64,000 nucleotides of DNA from NCBI RefSeq assembly GCF_003971195.1, contig NZ_CP034593.1:62001-126000 (forward strand), given 5' to 3'. The notes beneath the pieces are model-generated. The model worked only from the letters and a program-made list of their open reading frames with translations. It did no database searches and was not told the origin of the DNA. The DNA is from Flaviflexus ciconiae. GTDB lineage: Bacteria; Actinomycetota; Actinomycetes; Actinomycetales; Actinomycetaceae. The first letter of the stretch is position 1. Each line of letters opens with the position of its first letter. This document shows, one piece after another, positions 1 to 9,043 of this stretch. The position numbers and the translations under genes were made by a program.

Positions 1-168
1 GGCGTCACCGGCATTGATACTGCCCCTCAGATTCTTGAGGGACGGCCCTACGACAACAGGTCGACGTGGCTCGCCACGACCCGTGCCCGGGACCTGCTTG
101 GCTGGTCCGCAACAACACCCCTCACCGAGGGTGTGCGAGCCATGTGGGAATGGAGGGATGAACGATGA
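1..168 (+). CDS. C-terminus of an NAD-dependent sugar epimerase/dehydratase (partial)
   Basis: The first 55 codons are an open frame entering from outside the window and ending in TGA. The tail carries LLGWSATTPLTEGV followed by a W-E-W stretch, the usual C-terminal pattern of extended short-chain dehydrogenase/reductase nucleotide-sugar epimerases, where it lies after the substrate-binding region. The catalytic Tyr-x-x-x-Lys and the Rossmann motif would lie upstream and cannot be seen. The stop overlaps the next start as ATGA, so it is probably translationally coupled to the glycosyltransferase that follows. The family call rests only on the tail, so the exact substrate is unknown. Confidence 0.6.
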   Translation, partial: GVTGIDTAPQILEGRPYDNRSTWLATTRARDLLGWSATTPLTEGVRAMWEWRDER

Positions 169-1247
169 AGATCCTTGGCTTTGGTACCTACAACACGTCC
201 GTCCATCCACGCGCCGGCATCCTCCTCGAAGGACTCAAAGACGCAGGCCATACGGTCCGGGAAATTAACGAGCCCTCAACGGTCAGCACCGAATCGCGCG
301 TTGAAGCACTGTCCTCCCCGAAGGCGGCGGCAGGCTTCTTCGGGAACCTAGCGAAGAACTGGAGCAGGCTCATAAAGGCCAGTGCGCAATACCGCGGGGA
401 ATACAGTCCTGACGTGGTCGTGGTCGGCTACCTCGGACACTTCGATGTTGTGCTTGCCCGGATCCTGTTCCCGAAGGCAACGATCGTCCTCGACCACCTC
501 ATCTACGCGGCCGACACGGCAGCGGACAGAGGAGCGCGCGGACGAGCACTCGCTTCCGTCCTATCGATCCTCGACAGGCTTGCCATTGGCGCTGCCACCG
601 TCGTCGTCTACGACACCCCGGCACACGCGCAGCTTGCGCCGCAGTCCATGAGGCACAAGGGCGTTGTCGTTCCCGTCGGTGCACCGGATGCATGGTTCGA
701 GGCACGCCGGCAGGACCCCGACAACGGGATTGTTTTCTTCGGGCTGTACACGCCCCTGCAGGGCGCCCCGGTCATTGCCCACGCACTCGCCCTGCTCAAC
801 AAGTCAGGGGATCTGCCAAAAACCACCATGATCGGCACGGGCCAGGACTACGACGAGGTCCGCACCATCGTTGGGGATGCACCGGTTACCTGGATTGACT
901 GGGTCGAATCCGGTGATCTGCCCGACATCGTTGCGAACCATTCCATTGCCCTCGGCATCTTTGGAACCACCGAGAAAGCCCAGCGGGTTGTTCCCAACAA
1001 GGTGTACCAGTCGATGGCGGCGGGATGTGCGGTGATAACCTCCAGGACCGATCCCCAGCAAAAGCTCCTCGGGGACGGTGCAACCTACGTGGCACCGGGC
1101 GACCCGCAGGCGCTCGCGGATGCCATCAGAACCCTCCTGGGCGACCGAGAACTGCGCGAGGACATGCGTTCCCGGGCCGCGAAGGTCTCCGACTCTGCGT
1201 TCTCCCATGCGGCCGTTGTTGGTCCGCTCGTGGAGCGGCTCTCGTGA
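165..1247 (+). CDS. Glycosyltransferase, GT4-like (GT-B fold)
   Basis: A 360-residue protein with two Rossmann-like halves. The N-terminus (MKILGFGTYNTSVHPRAG) has the glycine-rich acceptor-side loop of GT-B enzymes. Around residues 265-290 the stretch PNKVYQSMAAGCAVITS matches the nucleotide-sugar binding region of GT4 enzymes, and the tail (DPQALADAIRTLLGD) is the common GT4 C-terminal helix. No signal peptide or membrane segment is evident, so it is likely cytoplasmic or membrane-associated. It sits between an epimerase tail and a flippase-like membrane protein with 4-bp overlaps on both sides, which suggests a surface-glycan operon. Donor and acceptor cannot be read from the sequence. Confidence 0.85.
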   Translation: MKILGFGTYNTSVHPRAGILLEGLKDAGHTVREINEPSTVSTESRVEALSSPKAAAGFFGNLAKNWSRLIKASAQYRGEYSPDVVVVGYLGHFDVVLARILFPKATIVLDHLIYAADTAADRGARGRALASVLSILDRLAIGAATVVVYDTPAHAQLAPQSMRHKGVVVPVGAPDAWFEARRQDPDNGIVFFGLYTPLQGAPVIAHALALLNKSGDLPKTTMIGTGQDYDEVRTIVGDAPVTWIDWVESGDLPDIVANHSIALGIFGTTEKAQRVVPNKVYQSMAAGCAVITSRTDPQQKLLGDGATYVAPGDPQALADAIRTLLGDRELREDMRSRAAKVSDSAFSHAAVVGPLVERLS

Positions 1248-2169
1248 GGGCCGTCCTCGACGCCCTCCGGTCGCCTGCCTTCCGCGCGATCTTCATGGTT
1301 GCCGCCATAGCGGCAGCGATCTGGGCCGTGATCGGCAACTGGGATGAAGTCTCGGCCGCGCTGTCGCGCCTCGACTGGTGGATCGTTGTCCTCTCGCTTG
1401 TCGTCTCCATCATCTTCGTCATCCTCACGATGCTGGCGTGGCGAGTAATTCTGAATGATGCTGGGGAGCCCGTGGGAAAGGGACCTGCCTGCAGGATCTT
1501 TTACGTCTCCCAGGTCGCTAAGTACCTGCCCGGCGGCGTCTGGAACTTTGTTGCGGCGGCCGAGATGGGAGCGGACTACAACATTTCCCGCAGGCGTTCC
1601 GTCACCGTTCTACTGATGTCGATGGCGGTCAGTGTTGTGACGGGCCTTGCCCTTGCAGCTATCGCGATCGTCTTTGGCCCTCGGGCACGAGCGCCTACTG
1701 GTGGGTGCTGCTGGTCCTCCCGGTTCTTGCGATCGTTCTGTACCCACCGGTCCTTAATCGCCTTATCGATAAGGGCCTGGCCCTGATCAAACGGGACCGT
1801 CTTGAGCGTCCCTTCACCGGGAAAGCCATTACCGTTGCAGCGCTGTTCTCCACGGCCAGCTGGATCATTGCTGGCCTCCAGGTCTTCCTGATCCTCACCG
1901 GGCTCGGTAACGAGGCCCGGATCGACACCTACATCCTGACCGTCGGCGGCTACGCTCTCGCCTGGGTCGTGGGCTTCCTCGTCTTCTTCATTCCCGCCGG
2001 CGTTGGCGTTCGCGAACTTGCCCTCGGCGCGACCCTGGCGGGCCTCGTCCCCGGGGGCGATGTCGTTGTCGTCGTTCTTCTCAGCCGCATCCTCTTCACC
2101 GTGGCCGACCTGCTTCTGGGCCTGGGAGCATCGTTCCAGATGAGACGTGACGCAAGGAGCATCACGTGA
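1244..2169 (+). pseudogene. Flippase-like membrane protein (UPF0104/AglD type), frameshifted
   Basis: Starts at GTG 1244, overlapping the glycosyltransferase stop. The first frame runs to about position 1680 and the continuation lies in another frame to 2169. Adding one base to the CCC run at 1678-1680 makes the interval divisible by three and gives about 308 residues with 7-8 hydrophobic segments. Residues such as VAKYLPGGVWNF and the later VGFLVFFIPAGVGVRE are typical of the lysylphosphatidylglycerol-synthase transmembrane / UPF0104 family. Family members are thought to move or modify lipid-linked substrates; the role here is inferred from the glycan genes around it. As written the gene is broken, but a sequencing deletion is the likeliest cause. 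Confidence 0.75.
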
Positions 2170-3899
2170 CCCGCAGTAGCTTTGTCCGTTCCAGCGCTCT
2201 TCTCACGCTTCTCGTCGTCATTGTTCAAACGGTGTGGGCCCTGACCATCCCCGCCTTTCGAGGACCGGACGAACCGCATCACGTGAACTCCATCCTCCGC
2301 ATCGCCAGCGGCGGTGGATGGCCGGAACCGGGCGACGCGATGCTTGACCCGAAGATCATTGAGGCCGGACAGCAATCCGGCATGATCGTCCCGGACGGTG
2401 AAGACTTCACCCGGCAAAACCGCACCCAGCTTCATTTCTCGGGTGCCAGCCAGGCCAACTTTGTTGACATGGAAGTGGCTGACCGCGAGGACAGAATCGT
2501 CCTGTTCCCCGTCGAGGCCGCCTCACCGGAGTCTGCCGAAATCGATCAGATGACGCAGCATCCACCCGTGTACTACGCGGGCGGTGCCCTCATTGTTCAA
2601 GCTTTCGATCTGGAAGATGCTCCGTGGGATCGTCTCGTTCAGGTGCTCCGCCTGTACGGGATCTTTCTGACGATCCCGCTTGTTCCGTCGATTATCTACA
2701 CGGCGAGACGGCTCGGGGCCAGCCGACCCTGGGCTCTTGCCGCAGGCTTCCTGCCACTTGCTGTTCCCCAGCTTCTGGCAACCTCCGCTTCCGTCACGAA
2801 TGACACTCTCGCAATCGGACTGGGAGCACTGACCGTCGCAGCTCTTGCGAAGGCGGGCACGGAAAGAATCTCCTGGAAGACCGTGTTTCTTGTCGGGGGC
2901 TCGCTTGGTGCGGCTCTTTGGACGAAGGGACTGCTCCTAGCGCTCGGGCTTCCCCTAATCCTCGTCTTCATGCTCGCGAAGAACGAGCCTTTGAAGAAAA
3001 GGATCATCGCCACGCTTGCCTCCGGCACCCTGGCGCTCGCCATTGGTTGGTGGTGGGTTTTGAACATCTTCCGCTACGGCGTAATCCAACCGGCGGGCTT
3101 CCACCGGGATCCACCGGTGGGGTGGAGTGCTGATTCTGCCGATTTTGGTAACTTCTTTTCCACGGCCTACCGGACGTTCACAAACTCGTTCTTCTCGTCG
3201 TTCGGCTGGCTCGAATCTGACTTCCCGGCAATCATCGGCCAGGGCCTCATCATTCTCCTGATCGTCCTCGTGGTGCTCAGCGTTGTTCGTGCTGGTAACA
3301 CCCGCCAGACCTACGTCATTCTGCTCAGCCCGTTCGTCGGACTGCTTCTTCTTCTCTACGTCCAAGCCTGGTCGAACTACCTGTCAACAGCGGCCGTGGC
3401 AGGAGTCCAGGGCAGGTATCTCTATCCCTGCTTCGCCGTGCTCGGCGGCATTTTTCTCGCAATCCGCAGGTACGGCACCCGCGGCTACCGGATCCTCGTT
3501 GGGGCCACTCTGACCATCGGGGCCTTCGGCTACCTGTGGATGCTCCGAAGCGCCTACCCGGGCGGCGTATGGGCGAACATGGAACGCTTTGCAGAGGTTG
3601 TCGGCCTGCCCCAGTTCGGCGTTTGGCTGATCGTCCTTGTCTATGTCCTCGTGATCGCAGCCATTGCCATGGTTGGCTTCCGCTGGGCAGAGCTGGCACC
3701 TGCCGCAGGGCACCAGGTGACATCGCCGAAGCGTAACGACTGGCTGGGCCGCTGGCAGGTTGCACGCTCACGTAGCCGCGAAGCCCGCCACGAGCATGCT
3801 GGTGACGATACGTCGCGACGCGGGAGAGCGGTCCGCGAGCGCGGCAACGCGTTGCCAAGTCCCAAGTCTTCGACGCCGCGCGGATCTTCTGCCGAGTAG
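2166..3899 (+). CDS. DUF2142-like polytopic membrane protein (GT-C type)
   Basis: A 577-residue protein starting at GTG 2166, overlapping the upstream stop (GTGA). It has about ten to twelve hydrophobic segments. After the first segment comes FRGPDEPHHVNSIL, the acidic loop motif characteristic of DUF2142 membrane proteins, which resemble GT-C glycosyltransferases with an acidic residue in the first outer loop. Other conserved landmarks are QHPPVYYAGG and VLRLYGIFL. The C-terminal 60 residues are polar and Arg-rich, probably cytoplasmic. The next gene is a close paralogue, so the pair is a tandem duplication. A role in transferring sugars from a polyprenyl carrier to a surface polymer is inferred, not shown. 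Confidence 0.75.
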   Translation: MTRSSFVRSSALLTLLVVIVQTVWALTIPAFRGPDEPHHVNSILRIASGGGWPEPGDAMLDPKIIEAGQQSGMIVPDGEDFTRQNRTQLHFSGASQANFVDMEVADREDRIVLFPVEAASPESAEIDQMTQHPPVYYAGGALIVQAFDLEDAPWDRLVQVLRLYGIFLTIPLVPSIIYTARRLGASRPWALAAGFLPLAVPQLLATSASVTNDTLAIGLGALTVAALAKAGTERISWKTVFLVGGSLGAALWTKGLLLALGLPLILVFMLAKNEPLKKRIIATLASGTLALAIGWWWVLNIFRYGVIQPAGFHRDPPVGWSADSADFGNFFSTAYRTFTNSFFSSFGWLESDFPAIIGQGLIILLIVLVVLSVVRAGNTRQTYVILLSPFVGLLLLLYVQAWSNYLSTAAVAGVQGRYLYPCFAVLGGIFLAIRRYGTRGYRILVGATLTIGAFGYLWMLRSAYPGGVWANMERFAEVVGLPQFGVWLIVLVYVLVIAAIAMVGFRWAELAPAAGHQVTSPKRNDWLGRWQVARSRSREARHEHAGDDTSRRGRAVRERGNALPSPKSSTPRGSSAE

Positions 3900-3974
3900 G
3901 CACTTGCCGTACTTGAGTCGTTGCCCGCGAGCGCTATTCGTACGGTTAGCATCAGGACAGGAAGGGAGTAGGAC

Positions 3975-5696
3975 ATGACGAAACGCGTGTTCATGGGGGC
4001 GACCCTGCTTCTGACGGGACTTGTCATGGTGTTCCAGGTTGCCTGGGCGCTGTCCCTTCCTGGTTTCCGCGGCCCGGACGAGCCGCACCACGTGAACTCG
4101 ATCCTGCGGTTAGCGAGCGGTGGGGGATGGCCGGTGCCGGGTGAGGCGATGCTTGATCCTGCCGTTGTGCAGGCGGGACGGGAATCCGGCATTATCGTTG
4201 AGCAGGCGGATAGTTTCGTCGGTATGTCTCGCACCCGCCTGGAGAACAGCGGTGTTGAGCAGCGTAGCGAGCCCCCGTTGTATACGTTCTTTGCGGAGCG
4301 GGAAGTTGTCCCGGAAGGCGAACGGTCTGCGATTGGCCCGGTGGAGATGGCCGATCCGGAGGCCGTTGAGATTGACCAGATGAGCCAGCACCCGCCGGTT
4401 TACTACGCGGGTGGGGCTGCCCTGGTTTCTGTCTTTGATTTGGAGGAGCAGCCGTGGGACAGGATGCTCACCGTGCTCCGCCTCTACGGAATACTCCTCA
4501 CTGCGCCCGTTGTTCCCGCTCTTGTCTACACGGCACGCAGGCTGGGCGTGCGACGCACATGGGCGCTGGCCGCGGGCTTCCTGCCTTTCGCTATACCCCA
4601 GTACTTTGCGATTACGGGGGGCGTGACGAATGATTCGATGGCAATTGGTACGGGGGCTCTCGTTGTTGCCGCGCTAGCCAAGGCGGGTACGGAACCGATT
4701 TCTCGGAAGACCGTTCTTCTCGCGGGCGGTTCTTTGGGGCTGGCCCTCTGGAGCAAGGGGCTTCTCTTGGCGCTTGGTCTGGCACTGGTCCTTGTCTTCA
4801 TGCTCAAGCGAGACGAGTCGTGGAGGCGCCGGATCGTTGCTACCGGCACGTCGGGCGTTCTCGCTCTTGCCATCGGCTGGTGGTGGATTCTCAACGTTGT
4901 GCGGTACGGCGTTATCCAGCCCTCTGGTTTCCACCGCGCGCCTGGCGCGGAATGGGATCCGGCCCTTGCCGAACCCGCGGGATTCCTATCATCCGCACTC
5001 CGTAGCATTGCCACGTCGTTCTTCTCGTCGTTTGGTTGGCTCGAGGCGAAGTTCCCGAGCGACCTCACTTTCCTGCTTTCGGGCGCCCTCATTGTTGCAG
5101 TGATCTGGGGCGTGATCGCCGCAGGCAATCATCGCCGCACGGCGGTTGCTATTCTCTCTCCCGTCGGAGGACTCGTCCTCGTTCTCTTGGCCGAGTCCTG
5201 GTCCACCTACGTTGAGACGGGAATGATCGCGGGTGTTCAGGGCAGGTACCTATTCCCGATGATCGCCGCCCTTTCAGTCATCATTCTCGGGTTGCAAAGC
5301 AGACGAGGAATCACCCTCGTTATCTTTGTCGCGATTACCGTCATCGTCGGTGCCTACGGCTACGTCTACTTCCTCGAAAGTCTCTACCCCGGTGAGGACA
5401 CGAGGATTGATCTTGAGCGCTTCTCCGAAGTTACCGGTATCAGCTCCAGGACCACCACGGTCCTCATGACCGGCGTGGTTATCGTCCTTGTTGCCGCACT
5501 TGTCCTTGCAGCTATCGTTGCCCGAATCGAATCACGCCTTGACCTATCGAAAGACGAGGCAAAGGTTCGTCCGCTTCTCGGCGAGCGGCTCTTCCGCCCC
5601 GCAGGGAAACCACCCCGGGATCTGACGAAGCAGATTCGAACACGCCGGTGGGTGTCGGTGTTGAAGCCTCCGAAGCCCAGAAAGGGCCAGCTCTGA
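3975..5696 (+). CDS. DUF2142-like polytopic membrane protein, tandem paralogue
   Basis: A 573-residue multi-pass protein with ATG 3975 preceded by a GAAGGGAG ribosome site. It repeats the landmarks of the preceding gene: FRGPDEPHHVNSILRLASG, QHPPVYYAGG, VLRLYGILLT, GWWWILNVVRYGVIQPSGFH and GVQGRYLFP. It differs by a longer outer loop near residues 90-120 and a different basic tail. Both proteins keep the acidic PDE motif, so both could be active. The 75-bp gap between them has no clear terminator, so one transcript is likely. The function is inferred as for its neighbour; different acceptors could explain why both copies are kept. Confidence 0.75.
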   Translation: MTKRVFMGATLLLTGLVMVFQVAWALSLPGFRGPDEPHHVNSILRLASGGGWPVPGEAMLDPAVVQAGRESGIIVEQADSFVGMSRTRLENSGVEQRSEPPLYTFFAEREVVPEGERSAIGPVEMADPEAVEIDQMSQHPPVYYAGGAALVSVFDLEEQPWDRMLTVLRLYGILLTAPVVPALVYTARRLGVRRTWALAAGFLPFAIPQYFAITGGVTNDSMAIGTGALVVAALAKAGTEPISRKTVLLAGGSLGLALWSKGLLLALGLALVLVFMLKRDESWRRRIVATGTSGVLALAIGWWWILNVVRYGVIQPSGFHRAPGAEWDPALAEPAGFLSSALRSIATSFFSSFGWLEAKFPSDLTFLLSGALIVAVIWGVIAAGNHRRTAVAILSPVGGLVLVLLAESWSTYVETGMIAGVQGRYLFPMIAALSVIILGLQSRRGITLVIFVAITVIVGAYGYVYFLESLYPGEDTRIDLERFSEVTGISSRTTTVLMTGVVIVLVAALVLAAIVARIESRLDLSKDEAKVRPLLGERLFRPAGKPPRDLTKQIRTRRWVSVLKPPKPRKGQL

Positions 5697-5824
5697 ACGG
5701 TGACGCCAAGCCGCGCCACGCATCCACGGGCGATGCCGTCCATGACTCCTCTGTTGAAGGCCGCTAAACCGGCTCTTCACAGCTGAGCGAGCCATTGAGG
5801 GCTAAGCAACCTGCCGATACGACT

Positions 5825-5849
5825 GTGGGGAGCAACTGGTGCTCCCCAC
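5825..5849. terminator. Hairpin between convergent genes
   Basis: GTGGGGAGCA (5825-5834) pairs perfectly with TGCTCCCCAC (5840-5849) around a 5-nt loop. It lies between a plus-strand gene ending at 5696 and the minus-strand rfbC ending at 5984. There is no clear T-tract, so it may be a weak or bidirectional terminator. Confidence 0.5.
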
Positions 5850-5883
5850 GGGACCTGATTGGTCCGCGCTAGTACTGGGCGAC

Positions 5884-5937
5884 AGCACCGCGGTGCTAGA
5901 TCACTGAACCGCGATGCTTATTGACAGAACCGCGATG
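5884..5937. repeat. 14-bp palindrome followed by two 11-bp direct repeats
   Basis: AGCACCGCGGTGCT (5884-5897) is a perfect palindrome. GAACCGCGATG then occurs at 5906-5916 and again at 5927-5937, one copy every 21 bp. The block lies in the non-coding gap before the 3' end of rfbC. Its role is unknown; it could be a protein-binding array or the end of a lost mobile element. Confidence 0.5.
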
Positions 5938-5983
5938 GGTACTTGGATCTATTTGCTGCGCGTCGACCTATAGTCTGATGCTG

Positions 5984-6598
5984 CTACTTTTGTCCGCGGA
6001 CGAAGCCTTCAGCGAGAGCCAGGGTGGGAAGAAGCCCCTGTTCCTTGGACGTATTCAGTCCGGGAGCATTGCGGTCCTTCTCAGAAATGATCTGGGTGAT
6101 GGGATTGCCGTTGCGGTCCTCCGTGGGCCACTCGATCCCGATCGTGCGGCACAGGGGATTGATGCCGTGTTCGCGCGTCGGCGAGTACGTGGTGGAGCAC
6201 AGGTAGGTGGCAACGGAGTTGTCATCCAGGGCCATGAATGCGTGGCCGAGGCCCTCGGAAATGAAGACGGCACGGCGGTCAATATCGTCAAGAACGACAG
6301 CGTCCCACTGACCAAATGTTGGGGAGTCGGTACGAATATCGACGACGACATCGAGGATCGCACCCTGGGTGCAGAAGACGTACTTGGCCTGTGACGGTGG
6401 AATGTCGGCGTAGTGGATGCCGCGGATCGTGCCGACCTTCGAGATTGACGTATTGACCTGAGCAATCTCGAGGGACCTGCCGATTGCCTCATGGAAGGCT
6501 GGCTGTTGGAAAGCTTCGAGGAAAACTCCCCGCTCGTCAGGGAATTGCTGGGGAGTGATGCGCCAAGCGCCGCTGATCGAAAGTGGCTGGATGTCCAA
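5984..6598 (-). CDS. rfbC: dTDP-4-dehydrorhamnose 3,5-epimerase
   Basis: About 204 residues of the RmlC cupin family, which epimerises dTDP-4-keto-6-deoxyglucose at C3 and C5, the third step of dTDP-L-rhamnose synthesis. Visible landmarks are PLSISGAWRITPQQFPDERG at the N-terminus, VGTIRGIHY with the conserved His, and EGLGHAFMAL. A TTG at 6598 is preferred because GGGAGG lies 5 nt upstream and the family starts close to this point; an upstream TTG at 6622 would add eight residues. It is divergent from rfbD with about 110 bp between them, which is room for a promoter for each. Confidence 0.9.
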   Translation of the reverse strand: MDIQPLSISGAWRITPQQFPDERGVFLEAFQQPAFHEAIGRSLEIAQVNTSISKVGTIRGIHYADIPPSQAKYVFCTQGAILDVVVDIRTDSPTFGQWDAVVLDDIDRRAVFISEGLGHAFMALDDNSVATYLCSTTYSPTREHGINPLCRTIGIEWPTEDRNGNPITQIISEKDRNAPGLNTSKEQGLLPTLALAEGFVRGQK

Positions 6599-6709
6599 GG
6601 GGGCCTCCCAAATTCGGTTCAATTGTTGGATCCCACACTAGCACCTGGCATGAATATTGGGCCGGGCGCGCTAGGCTAAGACCACTGTCACCGAACGAAG
6701 GGACTGCCG

Positions 6710-7567
6710 ATGAGGTGGATGGTTGTCGGCGCAAAGGGCATGCTCGGAACTGACCTGGTTACGCGGCTCGTTGCGGAAGGCCACGATGTTATGGCCGTGG
6801 ACCGAACCGAAGTCGATATCACGAACGAAGCATCCGTCGAGCACGCGATCGACAAAGTCGACGTTGTTGTCAACGTTGCCGCATTCACGGCCGTTGATTC
6901 CGCCGAAGAAAACGAGGCGGAAGCTTTCCTCACCAACGCCGTAGGCCCTCAACACCTCGCGCGCCGCTGCAAGAAAATCGGTGCCCGGCTTGTACATATC
7001 TCCACCGACTATGTTTTCGATGGCTCGAACTCGTCCCCGTACCTGGAAAGCGGTGCCGTCAACCCGGCGGGAGCCTACGGACGGACGAAGGCCGCGGGTG
7101 AATGGGCGGTGCGCGCAGGTACCGACGACTACATTATTGTCCGCACAGCATGGCTCTACGGTGCTCACGGCACGTGCTTCCCGAAGACCATGGCCGAGCT
7201 TTCAAACAAGAACTCGACCCTGTCTGTCGTTACCGACGAAGTTGGTCAACCGACATGGACCGCCGACCTCGCAGACCTGATCCTCCGCCTCGTGCTCGCC
7301 GAGGTGCCTTCCGGCACCTACCATGGCACTTCCTCGGGGCGAACCAATTGGCACAGCTTTGCTCAGGCCATCATGACCTCCCTCGATAAGGACCCGGACA
7401 TCGTTAAGGAAACAACGGCCGCAGCATTCCAGCGTCCCGCCCCGCGCCCGTCCTTCTCAGTTCTTGGCCACAACCAGCTCGTCGCCGTCGGCGTCGACCC
7501 GATCGGTAACTGGCTCGAACGCTGGAACGAAGCCGCCCCGGCAGTCCTTGCAGAGTTCAAGGACTAG
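6710..7567 (+). CDS. rfbD: dTDP-4-dehydrorhamnose reductase
   Basis: 285 residues of the RmlD short-chain dehydrogenase family, which uses NAD(P)H to make dTDP-L-rhamnose in the last step of the pathway. The N-terminus has the glycine-rich motif VGAKGMLG; STDYVFDG and the YGRTKAAGE motif with the catalytic Tyr and Lys lie near residues 100-130. Length is typical. It is convergent with rfbA, and a strong hairpin separates the two genes. rfbB, needed for the second step, is not in this window. Confidence 0.93.
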   Translation: MRWMVVGAKGMLGTDLVTRLVAEGHDVMAVDRTEVDITNEASVEHAIDKVDVVVNVAAFTAVDSAEENEAEAFLTNAVGPQHLARRCKKIGARLVHISTDYVFDGSNSSPYLESGAVNPAGAYGRTKAAGEWAVRAGTDDYIIVRTAWLYGAHGTCFPKTMAELSNKNSTLSVVTDEVGQPTWTADLADLILRLVLAEVPSGTYHGTSSGRTNWHSFAQAIMTSLDKDPDIVKETTAAAFQRPAPRPSFSVLGHNQLVAVGVDPIGNWLERWNEAAPAVLAEFKD

Positions 7568-7648
7568 AGCGGACGCAACCCAGGTGCTGCACTCCTCGTT
7601 CGGAAGACTCTCATCGATCTACCCTAAGAACCGGGATTGAATAGCAAT

Positions 7649-7712
7649 CAAGCTTTCAACGAGACAAGCTTTCATCTAAACAAGCTTTTAACTAGACAAG
7701 GTTTCATCTAAA
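7649..7712. repeat. Four tandem 16-bp repeats
   Basis: Four contiguous 16-bp units start at 7649, 7665, 7681 and 7697, each beginning CAAG(C/G)TTT. Units 2 and 4 end TCATCTAAA and units 1 and 3 end AAC-x-AGA, so the array is also two copies of a 32-bp unit. It is markedly AT-rich for this genome and abuts the left arm of the hairpin at 7710. Role unknown. Confidence 0.85.
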
Positions 7713-7752
7713 TGTCGGTCGGTCACGCACTAAGCGAGACCGACCGACATTT
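7710..7752. terminator. Bidirectional terminator between rfbD and rfbA
   Basis: AAATGTCGGTCGGTC (7710-7724) and GACCGACCGACATTT (7738-7752) form a perfect 15-bp stem with a 13-nt loop. The A and T ends give a short U-tract in either direction, as expected between convergent genes. Confidence 0.85.
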
Positions 7753-7829
7753 GTATGAGGTTTGAGGGGGCCGTCCCCTTTGTTCATACGGCACCGGCGT
7801 TAGCCACAACGTGGTTGGCGTGGTGGCTC

Positions 7830-8699
7830 TTACTTACCTCGCTCGACGAGGTTGAGGAGGTACTGGCCGTAGCCGGACTTCACGAGAGGCTCCGCGCGTT
7901 CGACGAGCTCCTCATCGGTGAGGAATCCCATGCGCCACGCGACCTCTTCTGGCACGCCGATCTTCAGGCCCTGGCGGGCCTCGACTGTACGCACAAAGCT
8001 TGTCGCATCAGCAAGAGAATCGAACGTGCCGGTATCGAGCCAGGCCGTGCCGCGGGGGAGGACCTCCACTGACAGCTTGCCTTCACGCAGATAGTGAGCG
8101 TTGACGTCCGTGATCTCGTACTCGCCCCGAGCCGAAGGCTTTAGGTCACGAGCAATCGCAACGACGTCATTGTCATAGAAGTACAGGCCAGGAACCGCAT
8201 AGTTTGACTTCGGCTTTGTTGGCTTCTCCTCAATCGACAGGGCCTTGAACTCGCGATCGAACTCTACCACGCCGTAACGTTCGGGATCGTTGACGTGATA
8301 GGCGAAAACCGCACCACCATCGGGATCAATGTGGCGGCGTAGCTTTGCTCCCATACCTGGGCCGTAGAAGATGTTGTCACCCAAGACCAGTGCCGCTGCA
8401 TCATCGCCAACAAAGTCGGCTCCCAGAACGAAGGCCTGAGCCAGTCCATTGGGAACTTCCTGGACGGTGTAGGAGAGGTTCGCTCCCATCTGGCTACCGT
8501 CGCCAAGCAGACGGTGGAAAGACTCCGCGTCATGCGGGGTCGTAATGATGAGAATGTCTTTGATCCCAGCCAGCATAAGAGTCGACAGAGGATAGTAGAT
8601 CATTGGCTTGTCATAGACCGGAACAAGCTGCTTGGACACACCCAGGGTGATGGGGTGCAGGCGTGTGCCGGAACCACCGGCAAGAATAATGCCACGCAT
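7830..8699 (-). CDS. rfbA: Glucose-1-phosphate thymidylyltransferase
   Basis: About 289 residues. It makes dTDP-glucose from dTTP and glucose-1-phosphate, the first step of dTDP-rhamnose synthesis. The nucleotide-binding signature [18 protein letters not shown] is at the N-terminus, followed by [21 protein letters not shown] lies mid-protein and EEVAWRMGF near the end, all typical of RmlA. ATG 8699 is chosen because GGAAGG precedes it at a good distance and the family begins MRGIILAGG; a longer upstream reading would add 21 unrelated residues. Confidence 0.95.
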   Translation of the reverse strand: MRGIILAGGSGTRLHPITLGVSKQLVPVYDKPMIYYPLSTLMLAGIKDILIITTPHDAESFHRLLGDGSQMGANLSYTVQEVPNGLAQAFVLGADFVGDDAAALVLGDNIFYGPGMGAKLRRHIDPDGGAVFAYHVNDPERYGVVEFDREFKALSIEEKPTKPKSNYAVPGLYFYDNDVVAIARDLKPSARGEYEITDVNAHYLREGKLSVEVLPRGTAWLDTGTFDSLADATSFVRTVEARQGLKIGVPEEVAWRMGFLTDEELVERAEPLVKSGYGQYLLNLVERGK

Positions 8700-9043
8700 A
8701 ACTGAACCTTCCGGTAGGGGATGTGCTTCGCCCATTATTGCCTGAAACCCGTGGGAGCGCACGAGTAGTAGCCGGTAACGGGTACTCGAATCAGGGAGGA
8801 TTCAGGAACTGTTCGTCAACGTCCCAGGCTGAGCAGACATGCATCGCCTTCAAGTCGGGAGGAGGATACTGCGTGACCTTCGCGACCGATCATGCTGGTG
8901 CCAAGGGGCGAATAATGCTGGCACTAAGCGGCCGATCCGGGCCCGAACGACCAAAGCTGTCGGATCCAATCCGCCTATGTTCCCAAACTTCTAATTGACT
9001 TGCGCTCTCAGGGACGGCATGTTCTTAGGGACGAAGCGTTCTC
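8700..9043. other. Non-coding gap with an imperfect 23-bp repeat
   Basis: No convincing gene is seen between rfbA and the TIGR03089 gene. From about 8892 an element starting ATGCTGGTGCCAAG is followed 22-23 bp later by ATGCTGGCACTAAG. This imperfect direct repeat is of the same kind as that at 5906-5937. The rfbA promoter should lie in the left part. Confidence 0.4.

Noticed and set aside
7649..7712. A CRISPR array
   Set aside because: The 16-bp units are contiguous with no spacers and there are no cas genes.
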